Shown: one piece after another, positions 11,588-23,841 of the stretch
Layout of the letters: every line of letters begins with the position of its first letter
Position numbering within the stretch: the first letter of the stretch is position 1
Assembly (NCBI GenBank): GCA_022702545.1
Contig: JAHRBC010000006.1
Coordinates: forward strand, 2,480,001-2,544,000
Length of the DNA stretch: 64,000 nt
Direction: 5' to 3'
Origin: Phycomyces nitens
Lineage: Eukaryota > Mucoromycota > Mucoromycetes > Mucorales > Phycomycetaceae
Position numbers and translations under genes: made by a program
Notes under the pieces: generated by a model
Databases searched by the model: none
Seen by the model: only the letters and a program-made list of their open reading frames with translations
What the model was told of the DNA's origin: nothing

Positions 11588-11937
11588 TAGAAGCTGATTG
11601 TTTAGATTTAGAAATGATTTACATGTATAAAAAAATAAAGAGTATTATGATGAGATTATATATATACACATCTTGCTGAAATGTGCCAGACTAATATATG
11701 GTTAGACATGGTGGATAAAGGATGATTTACCAAAAAGACAACCGTTGGTTTCTAGTTATTTACATTTATTTTATTAGAGCACAACAAATCTGATATCGAT
11801 TGGATAATTGGCCTCTTGTTTAATTCAAAAAAAGAAATGCACAGACAAATATCCCCCAGGGGGGGAGGGGAGAGTAGGAGTTGAATATAGATGATATTTT
11901 ATATATTATTTACAGAATGCAAGACGTACAGATGTGC
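11588..11937. other. convergent 3' intergenic region
   Basis: AT-rich gap between the 3' ends of two converging genes. AATAAA-like words lie near 11631 for the upstream gene. A short G-rich run (GGGGGGAGGGG) lies near 11859-11870. No gene is seen. Confidence 0.6.
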
Positions 11938-12527
11938 TTATTCAAGTTTGTCAAGATGGTCTAGTCGGGTCAGCACGATATTCTTGCTCGTTTCTTCAAT
12001 CTCGCCAGCCAAGAACACTTCGTCCAGAATGGCATACACCTTTTATATTTGGGTCTTAGTTGGTTTCCAGCACACACACACAATACCAAATAATGCTTAC
12101 CTTGTAGAAATTAAAGACGAGGTCCAGCTCACACACATTGCCAAAGAATGCGTCCAGTACCTCTACAAAAAAGTGAATAGCTTCCAGGTACGCCAATTCA
12201 TTGTCGTTTGCATCCACACACACACAAAAGAATAAACCGGCATAGCGACGATAGACGATCTTGTAATTACGGAACTTGGAGGGTGATTAGCTAATGAGTG
12301 CGGACTGGTGATCATCTTACTTCTATGAAATTGCTTTGGTGCTTCTGGTCCCGGGGAGCCACCAGTCGATGTACTTCGCCCTTGAGCTTGACCTTTTCGT
12401 CGTCTTCGTATGGAACATACCACTTTGCAAGTCTGGTTTTCCCCTGGCGATTCTGAACCAAGATGAACCGAAGCTAATCAAACTCAAATTAATATTTTCT
12501 AGTTTGTGGGTTTATAGCGCATGCCAT
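11938..12527 (-). CDS. AP-2 complex subunit sigma
   Basis: Small (sigma) subunit of the AP-2 clathrin adaptor, which selects cargo at the plasma membrane during endocytosis. Coding exons on the minus strand: 12525-12527, 12321-12473, 12101-12274, 11938-12039, giving 143 aa (human sigma2 is 142). It reads [20 protein letters not shown], then [45 protein letters not shown] and [13 protein letters not shown], the full clathrin adaptor small-chain core. The dileucine-binding face ([16 protein letters not shown]) is present. The start is unusual: the only placement that restores family length is an exon of just the ATG codon, joined by a 51-nt intron with GC-AG ends (ATG|GCATGC ... GATTAG). Exons 2-4 are secure; the start is less so. 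Confidence 0.9.
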
Positions 12528-13916
12528 TGAGAATCAAGAGGTGCTTGAGTGCTGTGATAAAATGAAGGAAAGAGAGTTTAAAATAAAAAGAGAGGGTTGG
12601 ATGATTGAATTGTGTGGTCCTTGACCTTTAGCATGTTTTGATTACCCGCTCCTTTATTGTGCACAAGTCTCTCCCCCATAAATGGATTGTCGAAAAGACG
12701 TAAAATCGCCTTTAAGAGCAAGAATAATTGGCCACAGCACAACATATATGTTACAGGATCAATTGAACAAGTGTGTTCTTGGAACAAGTGTGTTCTTGGA
12801 ACAAGTACAAAAAAGGCTACTGTTCAAATCGATAGGAAATGGAAGAAATAATATGGGATTGACGTAGGTTCCGTATGTCATTGACTGTGGCTCCTACTGA
12901 ATTACATGTAATTTATGGGCCTGGACTATATATATATATATGTATACGATTGAAAAAACTCCACTCTGGAAATGCAAAATAAAAGGATTTGCATTCAACA
13001 ACAGAATTCCTGGCCAGACAAGACTACAAGCTCTTTGTAATAGTATCTATTGCACAAAACTCTAGACCGCTGGTATCATACAGGATTATTATTAATATTT
13101 GAATAAATCTCCACACATCTATTTGCCTTGATACATGCGCTTTGGTCAAATCCTGACAAGTTTCTATTGGACAAGACATATTTGGTACTGTCGGAGTCGG
13201 AGTCCATAATGCACGGATGCAATCCCAAAATATCCAAAGAGCTTGTTCATGTAAACTAAATTAATACTGCCGGAGTATTTATTTATTTAAAAATATTCAA
13301 TTGGCGCCAAATATAGGATTTATCATGATTTTCGCCTTGAAAATGTCAGACGTAAATTAAGCCTATTGGCCTAGACGGCTGTTGTACAGAGTGCAGTATT
13401 TTGCGACTAACACCTCCTTTTATAGACAAAGAAGAATCGGTGGTTTCAGTCAAAAAAGGACTGTTTCTCCTTCAAGCCACTTGAAATTTTAATAGGTTTA
13501 TGACAAGGCTATAATTTTTTTTTTCACCTGGAGGGGTTGCCTCTTTATATCACTTGAAGTGTGAGTCTCTCTTTTTTTTTTTTTTTTTTTTTTTACTGCT
13601 AATACAATAATATGCCAATTATTGTTATTTTATATTTCTTTAAACAGGGCCTTGGCACCCTTTATAAAATATTGTAATTTCTATCCTTTATTATTATATT
13701 TGTATATGTATATATGTATATACGTTTATAATTATATATACATACATACATACACATTTATAATTATATTTATATATATATATATTATCTAATCATTCAT
13801 TCCAGCCAAAAAAGAAAAAATAATAATAATAATAATATTCATAATAATAATAATAATAATAATAATAATATAATAATAACAACAAATCAACAAAACAACA
13901 ACAACCAGCAGCAACA

Positions 13917-13956
<40 letters not shown>

Positions 13957-14331
13957 ATAGAAAGCCTCTCAATTTCCTGTACTTCTTTGCCCTTTTTCTC
14001 TCTCTTTCTCTCTCTCTTTTTACTGCCCATTTATTCAATATTATATAATACACAACGACAACCACAACCACAGCTCTCTATATTTCTTTCTTTTTTTGCT
14101 GCTTTTATATATAAATATTTTTAAATATGTGTATATAATATACATTATACAACACATATACATATATGTACTTGAATTTATATAGTTGCCAGAACCTTCT
14201 CCTATTTGTTCTCATTCCAATTCTATTTTCTAGTTCAACCTCTTTTTTAAAAAAAAATTTCTACGCACCAAAAAAACAACCTACACCAAACCAAACCAAT
14301 CAAAAAAATAAACATCCTAGGCGAATCGACA
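12528..14331. other. intergenic region and LARP1 5' leader
   Basis: Between the divergent AP-2 sigma and LARP1 genes. It holds a T run (about 13571-13594), dinucleotide TA/CA tracts (13700-13790) and the microsatellites listed next. The A- and pyrimidine-rich 13980-14331 stretch is the likely LARP1 leader. A short poorly conserved frame at 12657-12867 contains a small direct repeat (GTGTTCTTGGAACAA, twice). Confidence 0.5.
13818..13955 (+). repeat. (AAT)n and (CAG)n microsatellites
   Basis: An AAT/ATA tract at 13818-13880 is followed by ACA-rich words and a perfect run of about eleven GCA triplets at 13920-13952, roughly 380 bp upstream of the LARP1 start codon. They are probably in the promoter or untranscribed leader. 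Confidence 0.85.
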
Positions 14332-17300
14332 ATGGCCAACCCAGCTCCCACCGATTCGAAACCGTTGGAGAATGTTGAAAAGCAAACACCACCAATCAAA
14401 CAAACCGAACAGCAATCATCAACAGCAACACCAGCAACAACAACAACAGCAGCAGCAGCCACACCAGCAGCAACAGCCACAGCAGCAACAACAGCAGCAA
14501 AAACAGTAAATGAAGACGAGAGCCCAAAATCCGAAAAACAAAAGGAAAAACAGGTTGTGCCTGCACCCATCCCGGCTGTCAATGTCTGGCAAGTAAGAAA
14601 GCCAAAACCCGAACAGAACGAAAAGGAAGCACAACCTACTCTCACAAAGACAGGTAAAGAAAGTGACACAACAGTAGATCCAAGAGGCAAAAAAATGAGA
14701 CAGCTCTGGACCCACTCATGCTCTTTAATTGTAGCCGACACAAAGACCAAAGCCGACCAGACCTCTTGGCCCGCCCCTAGTGAGGCACAGGAAGACGAGT
14801 CCAGCGAACCAAAGAAGGAGCGACTTGTCACCAAAGGTAAATGACCTGCGAGATGGCAAGAGCATGCTCACCCAAATGATTCCGCAGCCCACTGATTTGT
14901 GTTACTTAGTCAAAGGTAGAGGTCAGTGGAAGTCCTACACCCCAACAATCACACATGCTTCCTCTGCAACCAGCGTGCGCCCTCGCAGCACCCGTGGTCG
15001 TGTGGCTAGCAGCCTAAAGGATAGACGTACCAGACGTTTGAGTCATTCGGCTACAAAGGCAAAGGACGTGAAGCCAGTCACTGCTGGAGACAAGGCCGAC
15101 GAAGCTGTCGTTGGATCTGAAGCTGCCAAGGAAGCCAGTGCTACTGCTACTGCTGCTACTACTGCTGCTACTGCTTCTGTACCAGAAGCTGCAACTCAGA
15201 ACCCCAGTGTTGTCACTGACGCGTCAGAGGCCAAGCCCAAGGAAGTCGCTGCTACTACTGCTGCTGCTTCTACTGCTGCTACTGGTGCTACTGCTGGTGA
15301 GACCGCTCAGCCTACTGGCCATTCAAACACAAGAGGTGTCTACCGTGGACGTGGACGCGGACGCGGACGTGGTAGCTTCCATGGCAATCGCCGTGAATTC
15401 TCAAACGGAACTGCCTTCCCCACCAACCGTGCAAGACCTGCGTTTGTCAATGTGGATGCCGACACTCTCAAGGCTTACATTTTGCAGCAAATGTAAGATT
15501 CCTAGGATATTTGTTTTCTGTACTTCAAGGGCCTAATCATTCGAAACCATCTATAGTGAGTACTACTTTAGCATCGACAATCTCTGCAAGGACATCTTCT
15601 TGCGCAGTCAGGTAAGGAAACAGAGAGTAGAAGAGGGCGGGGATTTGTAATGTTTGGGTTGGTTAATGCTTGGAGTTTTTTTTTGGGTGTGTGTGTGTGC
15701 TTTAGATGGATGCCCAAGGCTATGTTGATCTCTACCTTCTCGCAAACTTCCAGCGTGTCAAAGGTTTGACTACCGATATCGAGTTGATCCGCGAAGCACT
15801 GGCAGACAGTAAGATTCTCGAGGTTAAAAAGGATAAGCTCCGTAAAAAGGAAGGATGGGAAACATGGGTTCTTCCCCCTGTTGCCACTGCCACTACCGGA
15901 ACTGCTGCCACAATCGCAACTCCTGTCCAAGAGAAGCTCATCACTCACACTGCAACTTCTAATGCACCCGTCCCCCCTCCTATCGCTGCTGCTGCCGCTG
16001 CTGCTGCCACGATACCACCTCCCAGTGTGGCCACTGCCCCTATAGTAGCTACACCTCCTGCAGCTACCAAGCCAACCGAACCTTCCAAGCCATCCACATC
16101 GACTGGCCGCCACATTCAACCCACATTGGCCTCTTTGGCTGGTGCTGGTGCTGCCCCCACTCTCAAGCTGAACAAGTCCATGGGCACCAACGGTATCCAC
16201 AATGACCGTCGCAAGCCTGCTCCCAAGGAAACAACCGAGGAAGATGATATGTTTGATTTTGAGGATGATTGGCAGGATGGTAGCCGTGCCAACACGGTTA
16301 AAAAGTATTACTTGTCTGACGACGATTCAGAGTTTGATGACGATGATGACCATGAGATTGATGATGATATGGTGGCTCGCATTATGATCGTTACCCAGCG
16401 TAAGAGAGACAAGTCCCATCAGTCGTTTGATCGTGCAAAGATGAACGATGATATCTCGGACATGATCAACGAGGGATTGTACCAGTACGAATCTGGTCTT
16501 AGCACCCACAGCAAGTCTGTTTCCAAGGTTGGAACCATTGACCCTGAACACTTTGAGCAATTGAGCTCCAGTGCCAAGCACAGAGAAGTCAACGACTACC
16601 AGACCCAGAAGAGCACCAATGCCAAGCCGTAAGTCAAAAGTACAACTGTTGATTGAATGTTAACCAATTGCAATATATATAGTATCAAGAGCGACAAGTC
16701 TGCTCCTCGCTTCTACCCTGTTCGCCCAGAGTCTTTGCCCAGCAGTGCATTTTATGGCTCCCTGCCCCGTTCGACCTCGGGAAAGAAGGACCACCATGAT
16801 CATGGACATGTTGGATGGGTGCTCAGTGATCAGCCCTATCATTACAACCCTGCAGATCTTTTGGGTACAAGTCTGGGCAAGTCTCCTGCTCTCAATGAAG
16901 GCATCCTGTCGACCTCGATGGACATGGCCCACTCGTTTGGCAACTTCCAGCATCCCAGCCATGAATTGTTGCGTGAGAATGGATTTATGCAGCACAAGTA
17001 CCACAAGTACCATGCAAAGGCATTAAGAGAACGCAAGCAGACTGGCGTAGGTCAGTCCCAGGAAATGAACACCCTGTTCCGTTTCTGGTCCCACTTCTTG
17101 CGTGATCATTACAACAAGAGAATGTACAATGAGTTTAAACGTCTGGCCGTTGAGGATGCTAACCAGAACTACCGGTAAAATTTTGAGATTGTTTTGGGTT
17201 AATAGGAGGGTCTAATGTGCGTTCTTCTTTTAGCTATGGTTTGGAGTGTCTCTTCCGATTCTACTCCTATGGTCTCGAGAAGCGTTTCCGCAAGGAAGTG

Positions 17301-17648
17301 TTTGAAGATTTCCAGGAATTGACTCTTATGGACTACAACAAGGGTTATCTGTATGGTCTCGAGAAATTCTGGGCATATCTGTTCTTCCGCAAAGACAAGA
17401 CCAAGAGAGAGATCAAGGTGTGCGAGCCCTTGAACCAACTGATTGCCAAATTCAAATCTGTCAAGGAGTTTGCAAATGCCGAGGCACCAGCACCCAAGGA
17501 AGGTGAAACTTACAAGGTTCCCCATCATGGCGTAAGTGCATTTTATTATAGTCTAAAAGAAGTGTCTCTGGCTAACAAACGCTCCAAATATTCTTAGAAG
17601 CAAAGAGGTAGCGTGAGTGGACCCTCTGTACCTGCTCATGGTGCTTAA
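14332..17648 (+). CDS. LARP1-like La-motif and DM15 RNA-binding protein
   Basis: Probable cytoplasmic regulator of mRNA translation and stability; animal LARP1 binds 5'TOP mRNAs and caps through the DM15 region. Exons: 14332-14653, 14735-14836, 14910-15492, 15557-15611, 15706-16628, 16683-17174, 17234-17531, 17598-17648, giving 941 aa. Residues 1-310 are low complexity (Ala/Thr/Gln) with an [14 protein letters not shown]-like patch near 275. The La motif spans ~318-410 ([44 protein letters not shown]). An acidic linker ([17 protein letters not shown]) follows. DM15 repeats lie at ~785-900 ([54 protein letters not shown]). The first intron (14654-14734, 81 nt) leaves the frame open if retained. 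Confidence 0.93.
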
Positions 17649-19455
17649 TTGTCGATTCTTTCCTTTTCTCTCTTTCTTTCTCTATTTTTTTTTTTTTTGC
17701 TTGTGGCTATATATTTTTTTTTATATTATTTCGAAAGGTACTTTACAGGCTTCTTGAGCTTGAACTTCCAAATCTACCCCTTTTCTTCAAATCCCCAAAA
17801 CATTTTTTTACATATATATATATGAAAAAGATCAAGGAAAAAAAAAGGACACTATGTGTGTGTAATTTTTTTTTGTTTATAAAGAAAATCAGTTACGATA
17901 TAGACTTTTTTTAATATTTTTTTTATTATTTTCTTACTCCTTTTAACTCCTCAACCTTTTTATCTCTTGCTCCCCCCGTCTTTATTCGATTATCTATCCA
18001 GTAGTTGTTTTATTTTGTTTTTATTTTCATTTTCATTTTTCAACTACTCAAAAATACAGGGCGAAAGTCACCATGGCTTCCGATATCCCATTTACTGGTC
18101 TGTGTTGAATGTTATTGTTGTTTTTATAGGCATGGATTGCAGCTGGTAAATTGTTCTCTAGAATAGTCAAAAAAAAACAATGTGTATATATTTTGATCTC
18201 TGCCGTGAATTGGCTGGTCTTGGCAATCATTCCACATTATGGAACATTTTATCGATCGCCAGATATCATTATACTGACGAGATATGCACTTCTTTTGAGA
18301 ATGGGATTTTACGTATTCAATGACAATCAGGGCAAATCAATTATATGTGTGTTGATTTATGTACAATAGGCTGTTGTCTGGTGGTCTCGATACAAAGCCT
18401 ATACTGGTTTTTATTCTGCACATGGCATCATCATGTAAAAGAGGTTGGTTGTGAGTACTTGCCTATCGATCAACCATTTTTTGAATAAATCTAGAAAATG
18501 ACAGTTTACAGATGGTTTTGCAAGGAATGATATCTGAGAAGCCTTGTTGATTATCGTATGTCTAACCACACAAGTCCCAACCCTTTGATTATGGGATTGG
18601 TTACTTTGAATAGATCCATGTGTAGAGAAGCTGTCTTGGCATCCATAGCCGACAGTTATCTAGATTGAGCATGAATTTCTGTAAATTGGTATTCTCGGGC
18701 AATCCAGTTTTTTGGTTCGCTTAAAGATTGACAGAAAACCCTTGCAACTAATTTCTTTTTGCATGGAAATGAAATGTTATATATTTGAACCCTTGTTTTT
18801 TTTTCATTCTCGACTGGAAAAAGTAGAATTCTGATGATCATTAAAAATAATTGGTGAATTCTGCAGCATCTGCAGATCTCTCGTATACTTTTTGATGTTT
18901 GTAATTATGAGTAACATCATCCTATTACATCGACAATTGCCGTCCGCATCTCGATTTCAATCACAATATGGTTGGATCTCTTTGGGCATACAGCTTGTCT
19001 TTCCTGTTTGTTTTAAACTATGCCATTGTCATGATTACAGATCGATCAAAATAATCAAGTCTAAATAATTGTATACATGACCAAGAGACGTATTGATTTA
19101 ATTTCATGACTTTAATAGATATTTTCAGAGCATAATTATACAGCCATGTAGGAAATGAAACAAAAAACAATGATATACTGTATACCCTTTATTTAAATTA
19201 TGCCATGCCGTTCTGTATTATCCTGGTTCCAAGATCAATATATACCATGGGCTTTAAGCTACGACCGGGACACTTGCATTGATGATGAAAAGATTCATTT
19301 TAATAACAGTTAAATAAGCTTTTTATGGAACTTTGGGCCGAGGGCATTGTCAAAATTACCATGATTTCAGAACTGTATAAATATCAGTAATCCCACTTTG
19401 TATTATTATTTTTATTATTTATAAAAAAAAGACTTGTTTATCCTGATACCAAATC
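17649..19455. other. intergenic, one unexplained exon-like signal
   Basis: T-rich LARP1 3' end, then AT-rich sequence. At 18053-18100 an acceptor-like AAATACAG is followed by a well-formed start context (CACCATGG, ATG at 18073). The frame runs only MASDIPFTG before a stop. A 33-nt GT...AG stretch follows but is too short for a normal intron here. It may be the first exon of a small gene that I could not complete; no product is proposed. The rest (18200-19455) shows nothing. Confidence 0.4.
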
Positions 19456-21083
19456 ATGGATGGTCCAAGGAACTCTATTAGCCACGACGCAAGAGAGTGT
19501 GCAGACTCAAGAGACAATGTTCCTGACGAGTCATGGAAAAGACTGATTGTTCCCTGTATGAAGCCAACTGTCATTTTGTGCATCCAAACTAACCTCTTTA
19601 CTTAGCAAAAAACCCAGATTTCATTTATACCTCAAAACGTATTCCTGAGCGAGACTACAAGATTCACAAGGACCTCCGAGAATATGTAATCGAGTACAGA
19701 AAGCACCCTCCGACCAGCAAGACAGTGAGAATATCTTTAAAAAAATATTTAAAAAATATATATTCTAACCAGAATATCATGGTCTGTTGTAGATGTCAAA
19801 CAGTTATCTGGAAAAATATATTCCTTTCAAGTCATCGATAGTGTGTTATGACGAGTATGCTTCTTTGGATAAAAACATTCGGTTTGGAAAGATACTTGAA
19901 GGTAATTGTTGGCTGCCATTGATCTCAAAGTCTCATACTTTGATATCAATAATATCCTTGCCATTAAATACAGAACTTGATGACATTGGTGGGTCAATCG
20001 CAGGCAGGCATATCGAATGCCAAAGATCCAGTGATATATACTTTCCCATCACAGTTGGGATAGAGCAGATATATGCAAACATGCCTGACAAGATCGTAGA
20101 CTACAAGCTCTGTGGACATGTTGCCTATACAAGAAATGCATTGATTGTTGGTTAGTTTTGAATGATTTAAAGAAAACATGCTACATGTCTATAAACCAAC
20201 CAAATGATCTTTATGATTTTTTATAGTCTATATTGCCTTGGAAGTTGTTGCCCAAAAAACTGAAATGAGCAGCCGAATCATGGCACCAAAGACGATCCCA
20301 GAGCTGGGTGTATGGAACGATAATACGGTAGCAGTGTTTTCAGCGGCATTTATTCAGTACAATGTCATGTTGGGACGACCTGAGCCGGTTGGTCAATTGA
20401 TATACTCTACACCCCAAGAAAAACTAATGTACGATCAAATGGGCGAAAGACATATTCTAAAGCAAAGCTATCTAAAGCAAGCCAACCAGCGACTGTTACT
20501 GTTTGAACAGGGCGAGGCATCGGCTTGTATCAAACTCTCAAAATATTTGGCCAGCATGAATAAGCCATTATTCGAAACCGCATTTACGTCGACCACAAAG
20601 ATCGAGAGTACATCGACTGCAACTCCACAACATCTAAACTGCAACCAAAAAGTGTTTGGAGGCTACATTATCCGGGACTCTTTTGAGTTTACTTGCACGG
20701 GCGTGTCTAATTTCCTTCGATCTTGTCAATTCAAGCTGATAAAGATAAACGACATTGTGTTTCGATCACCAATTATGGCTGGAGATCACGTCCGGACTAC
20801 TTTTGAAGTAATCTGCTCAAATGGTCTCCAGGGCAACAAATTTATTACATGCACCACCACAGAGACACGAAACCCAAGCAGTCTAGAGTACAGGGTCGCT
20901 GCCGTAATGTATGCTACCTTTGTTTCAAGAGATCCGTCTGTAAAAGTAAAGATGATTATACCACAAACAAACAAGGAAAAGCATCTTTGGACTATTGGCC
21001 ATGAATTTATGCAGCAAACCAACGAGTGCTATCTAGAGTTTGCGGTCAGACTAGACGAACCCACAAAGACATCAAAATTATGA
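19456..21083 (+). CDS. ACOT9-like acyl-CoA thioesterase, copy A
   Basis: Double hot-dog thioesterase expected to hydrolyse acyl-CoA to free fatty acid and CoA. Exons: 19456-19555, 19606-19724, 19793-19901, 19974-20150, 20227-21083, giving 453 aa. Residues ~74-200 form the first hot-dog domain (YLEKYIPFKSS, NIRFGKILEELDDIGGSIAG, CGHVAYTRNALIV, ALEVVA). Residues ~330-440 form the second (NCNQKVFGGYIIRDSFEF, PIMAGDHVRTTFEV, VMYATFVSRDP). The N-x(4)-FGGY stretch matches the family signature. ACOT9 relatives are often mitochondrial, but this acidic N-terminus (DARECADSRDNVPDE) is not a clear targeting peptide. A diverged paralogue follows 0.9 kb downstream on the same strand. Confidence 0.85.
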
Positions 21084-21954
21084 ATAAGTCTGTAGATCTT
21101 GCTAAACATTATATCAATATGTCCATTGCCTGATTTCATAATTTCAATCAATTAAAACAATCTACCTAGTTGGTATCAGTTTCGATCTTTATGAATAAAC
21201 GTCATTATTTTTTATTTCTTTCAAGATGCACAGTAGCCCCTATATGCTACTTGTGCTGTGCATCACAGATCCCAGAATCTTAAAGTTTAAAGCTGACAAA
21301 GATCATCCCAACCCCTCTCTATTTCTTCAGACGCTTTAGACTCCCATATGTTTTGTTGCAAAGCCAAAAAAAAATATATATCGACCGAAACAGCAACTAA
21401 ATGTTCTATGCGTGTGTCACAAGCAGTACGCATTTATGCATACATTGCAAGCATGATGCAGGTTTCTAGGTACATTTCTTTTTTTTTTCTGCCAAGATAT
21501 ATATATATATATATAATTATCCCTGGACAGATCAATTTGTTCTTTGAACAATTAATTTCACAAGAATCAAAGACATTTCTTTTTGTTTGTTCAAGTTTTA
21601 ATCCACAAAGTTCAATACGTACCATGAATCAAATGAGCTATAATGATTTATAGAAAACATTACACAAAACAAAAAAGAAGGGGTGGAAAAAAAGTATATG
21701 TGAATCCCAAAGAATACATTGCAGGTTCTGTCATACGTCAAAAGCATACACACTCAAAACGACATTTGGTATTAATATTGTTGTTTTTTTTTGTTTTTTG
21801 CAGAGCTAATAATCTCTAATATATATATATTGACCAAGACATCTTTGTTGCTGGAATCTCGATACTACATACACCACACCTGGTAGAATAACACCAAGTA
21901 CTTAATCTTTTGGAATATTCAAACAAGCACTAAATGTTTCTTTGACATTTCTAG
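21084..21954. other. spacer between tandem thioesterase genes
   Basis: AT-rich, with TA runs at 21497-21516 and 21820-21830. I looked here for counterparts of the first two exons of copy A and found none. A 101-codon frame at 21348-21653 looks random. Confidence 0.5.
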
Positions 21955-23221
21955 ATGGCATTTGGATATCTGGAAAAGTTTATACCATTCAAATCATCGG
22001 TAGAATGCAATGCGCAATATGCGGCCATCGACAGAGGTTTCAATATTGGAAAGGTTTTAAAAGGCAAGACAGAATAAGAATATCAAAAAATGAGATTCTT
22101 TGACTGATACTCTAGTGCCTTTGTTACAAAGATATCGTTGAGCTGGTTAAACAAGGCCCATTGTATCAAAATGAACCGAGAGACCCCAAGGAAAATGATG
22201 TGCCTTTGATTGGAATTGATCAAATATACATGAACATATCAAGTACGCCTTGCGATTATAAGCTCACTGGATATGTCACACACACCAAAAACAATCTTAT
22301 GGTTTGTAAGTTGCGGGGCGTGGGATAATGGGTTCTTTTTTATATATATATTATGACCATAACATTTACATGTCCACTATTCTTGTCTCTTTAGATTATG
22401 TAACTCTAGAGGCTGTTGACAAGCTGGATTTCGCAACTGGTCATTCTCAACAATCGTACAAGTGTCTAGGTGTGCCTAGCCCAGGAATAGTGGCAATATT
22501 CTCAGTGACCTTGGGAATACTCGATCCATCAAAAGGTTGTTTGGTGACTGTTGATCAGATCAAATGTGTTACACCTCGAGAGAAATATTTGTTTGATCAA
22601 TTGGGAAAAGTACAAATATCAAGGCAAAGGCTTACACAAAAGATGGATGGCTGGAAAGAACTAGATCTGGACAACAATGACCTGGTTTGCCAGTTCCCAC
22701 CTTCAATCCTAGAATCATTCTATTCAGATTCAAACAGTCCAGGATTCACATTTATTTCCAACACAATGGTCGAAAGCAATCTTGTCGCAGTAGCCAAACA
22801 GGACGGATACATTGTCCAGAGTAGCTACGATCTGGCCTGCTTGGGAGCATCTAATTTTCTACGCTCTTTTTCCTTTTGTACAACAAAGGTGAACCAGGTT
22901 ACGTTTGCCAAGCCGATAATGGCAGGAGAGCTTGTTCATACGACAGCAAGGATCGTCTACTCCAACCAGAATGGCCATTTCACCACACTTGTCGTCGTCA
23001 AATCAAAGGCAGTCAAGGAATTGGATTATACGACTGCAGTGGTTATGCACGTCTCCTTTGTTTCGCTTGATCCAAATATACAGATCAGGCTAGTTATGCC
23101 CTTGACCTTTAGAGACAAGTTGTTGTGGCATAATGCCCATGAAATGGCATACCAAAAGAACGATCATTTTAGGGAGCTTATTGATGAAATAGGACGGACT
23201 GAAAGGACATGTAAACTATAG
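21955..23221 (+). CDS. diverged ACOT9-like paralogue, copy B
   Basis: Tandem paralogue of copy A. Exons 21955-22063, 22132-22305, 22395-23221 give 369 aa. Exon phases match copy A, and the 109-nt first exon has the same length as exon 3 of copy A (FGYLEKFIPFKSS against NSYLEKYIPFKSS). The first ~73 residues of copy A have no counterpart; ATG 21955 directly follows a TTTCTAG acceptor-like word, so either 5' exons are missed or were lost. The intron 22064-22131 appears to be GC-AG (AAAG|GCAAGA ... ACAAAG). Family motifs are eroded: the first domain reads FNIGKVLKDIVELVKQG instead of an RFGKILE...GG pattern, and the second has AKQDGYIVQSS where copy A has KVFGGYIIRDS. The frame is otherwise intact, so it is probably expressed but catalytically altered. 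Confidence 0.75.
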
Positions 23222-23841
23222 CCCTGATCCATTTATTAGCGTGTCACAGAAATAAATGCTCGAAATAAATTCAAGGTATTTTATTTTTGAATAAGGTGGG
23301 CTTGACGTGGACTCTGGACTATTTGTTTTGAGATTAGCTTGTGGATTCCAAAAGGCACATTGCTATTTTGAAGTCAACAAGGCAGCTCAGGAGGAATAAT
23401 ATAGTGAATAGTCTGATGAGTGCATGTCAGGGCTGATTAGGATCGTTTGGTGGCAATGATGTGGTGCTTTTGAGGATTCTGATTGATGGCGGGTTGGACA
23501 TTGTGTAAAAGAATGTATTAAATCGTTTATGACTTTCGGATATTAAAGGGATGAAAGCAACAACTTGCAAGTATTCAATACTCGCGCACTCGGGGTGTAA
23601 CAAAATGTTCGGTTTCCTCATGTCCATCAATGAATATGCCTCTTTTTTGTTTGTTCTTGCGGTACATACTCCCTACTCATGAATGACCCAAAAAGAAAAA
23701 AGACACTGTTGGCCAACGTTGACTTGAGCACCAGTCTTCTTGTTAAAGATACCTCTCCACCTCTTTCTCTCTTTCTCTCTTTCTTCAGCTGGTTCCCAAT
23801 CTACGCCTCTTTTTCTAAATCTTTGATGTCCCTTTGGATCA
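23222..23841. other. intergenic
   Basis: 3' region of thioesterase copy B (AATAAA words at 23249-23270), then unremarkable sequence. A CTTT/TCTC tract lies near 23764-23785. Short frames on both strands at 23673-23945 overlap and look random. Confidence 0.5.

Noticed and set aside
13793..14071. 92-codon minus frame with Leu and Tyr runs
   Set aside because: Generated by the CAG and AAT microsatellites in the LARP1 upstream region.
14247..14834. 195-codon minus frame opposite LARP1 exons 1-2
   Set aside because: Shadow of the Ala/Thr-rich LARP1 N-terminus; no independent support.
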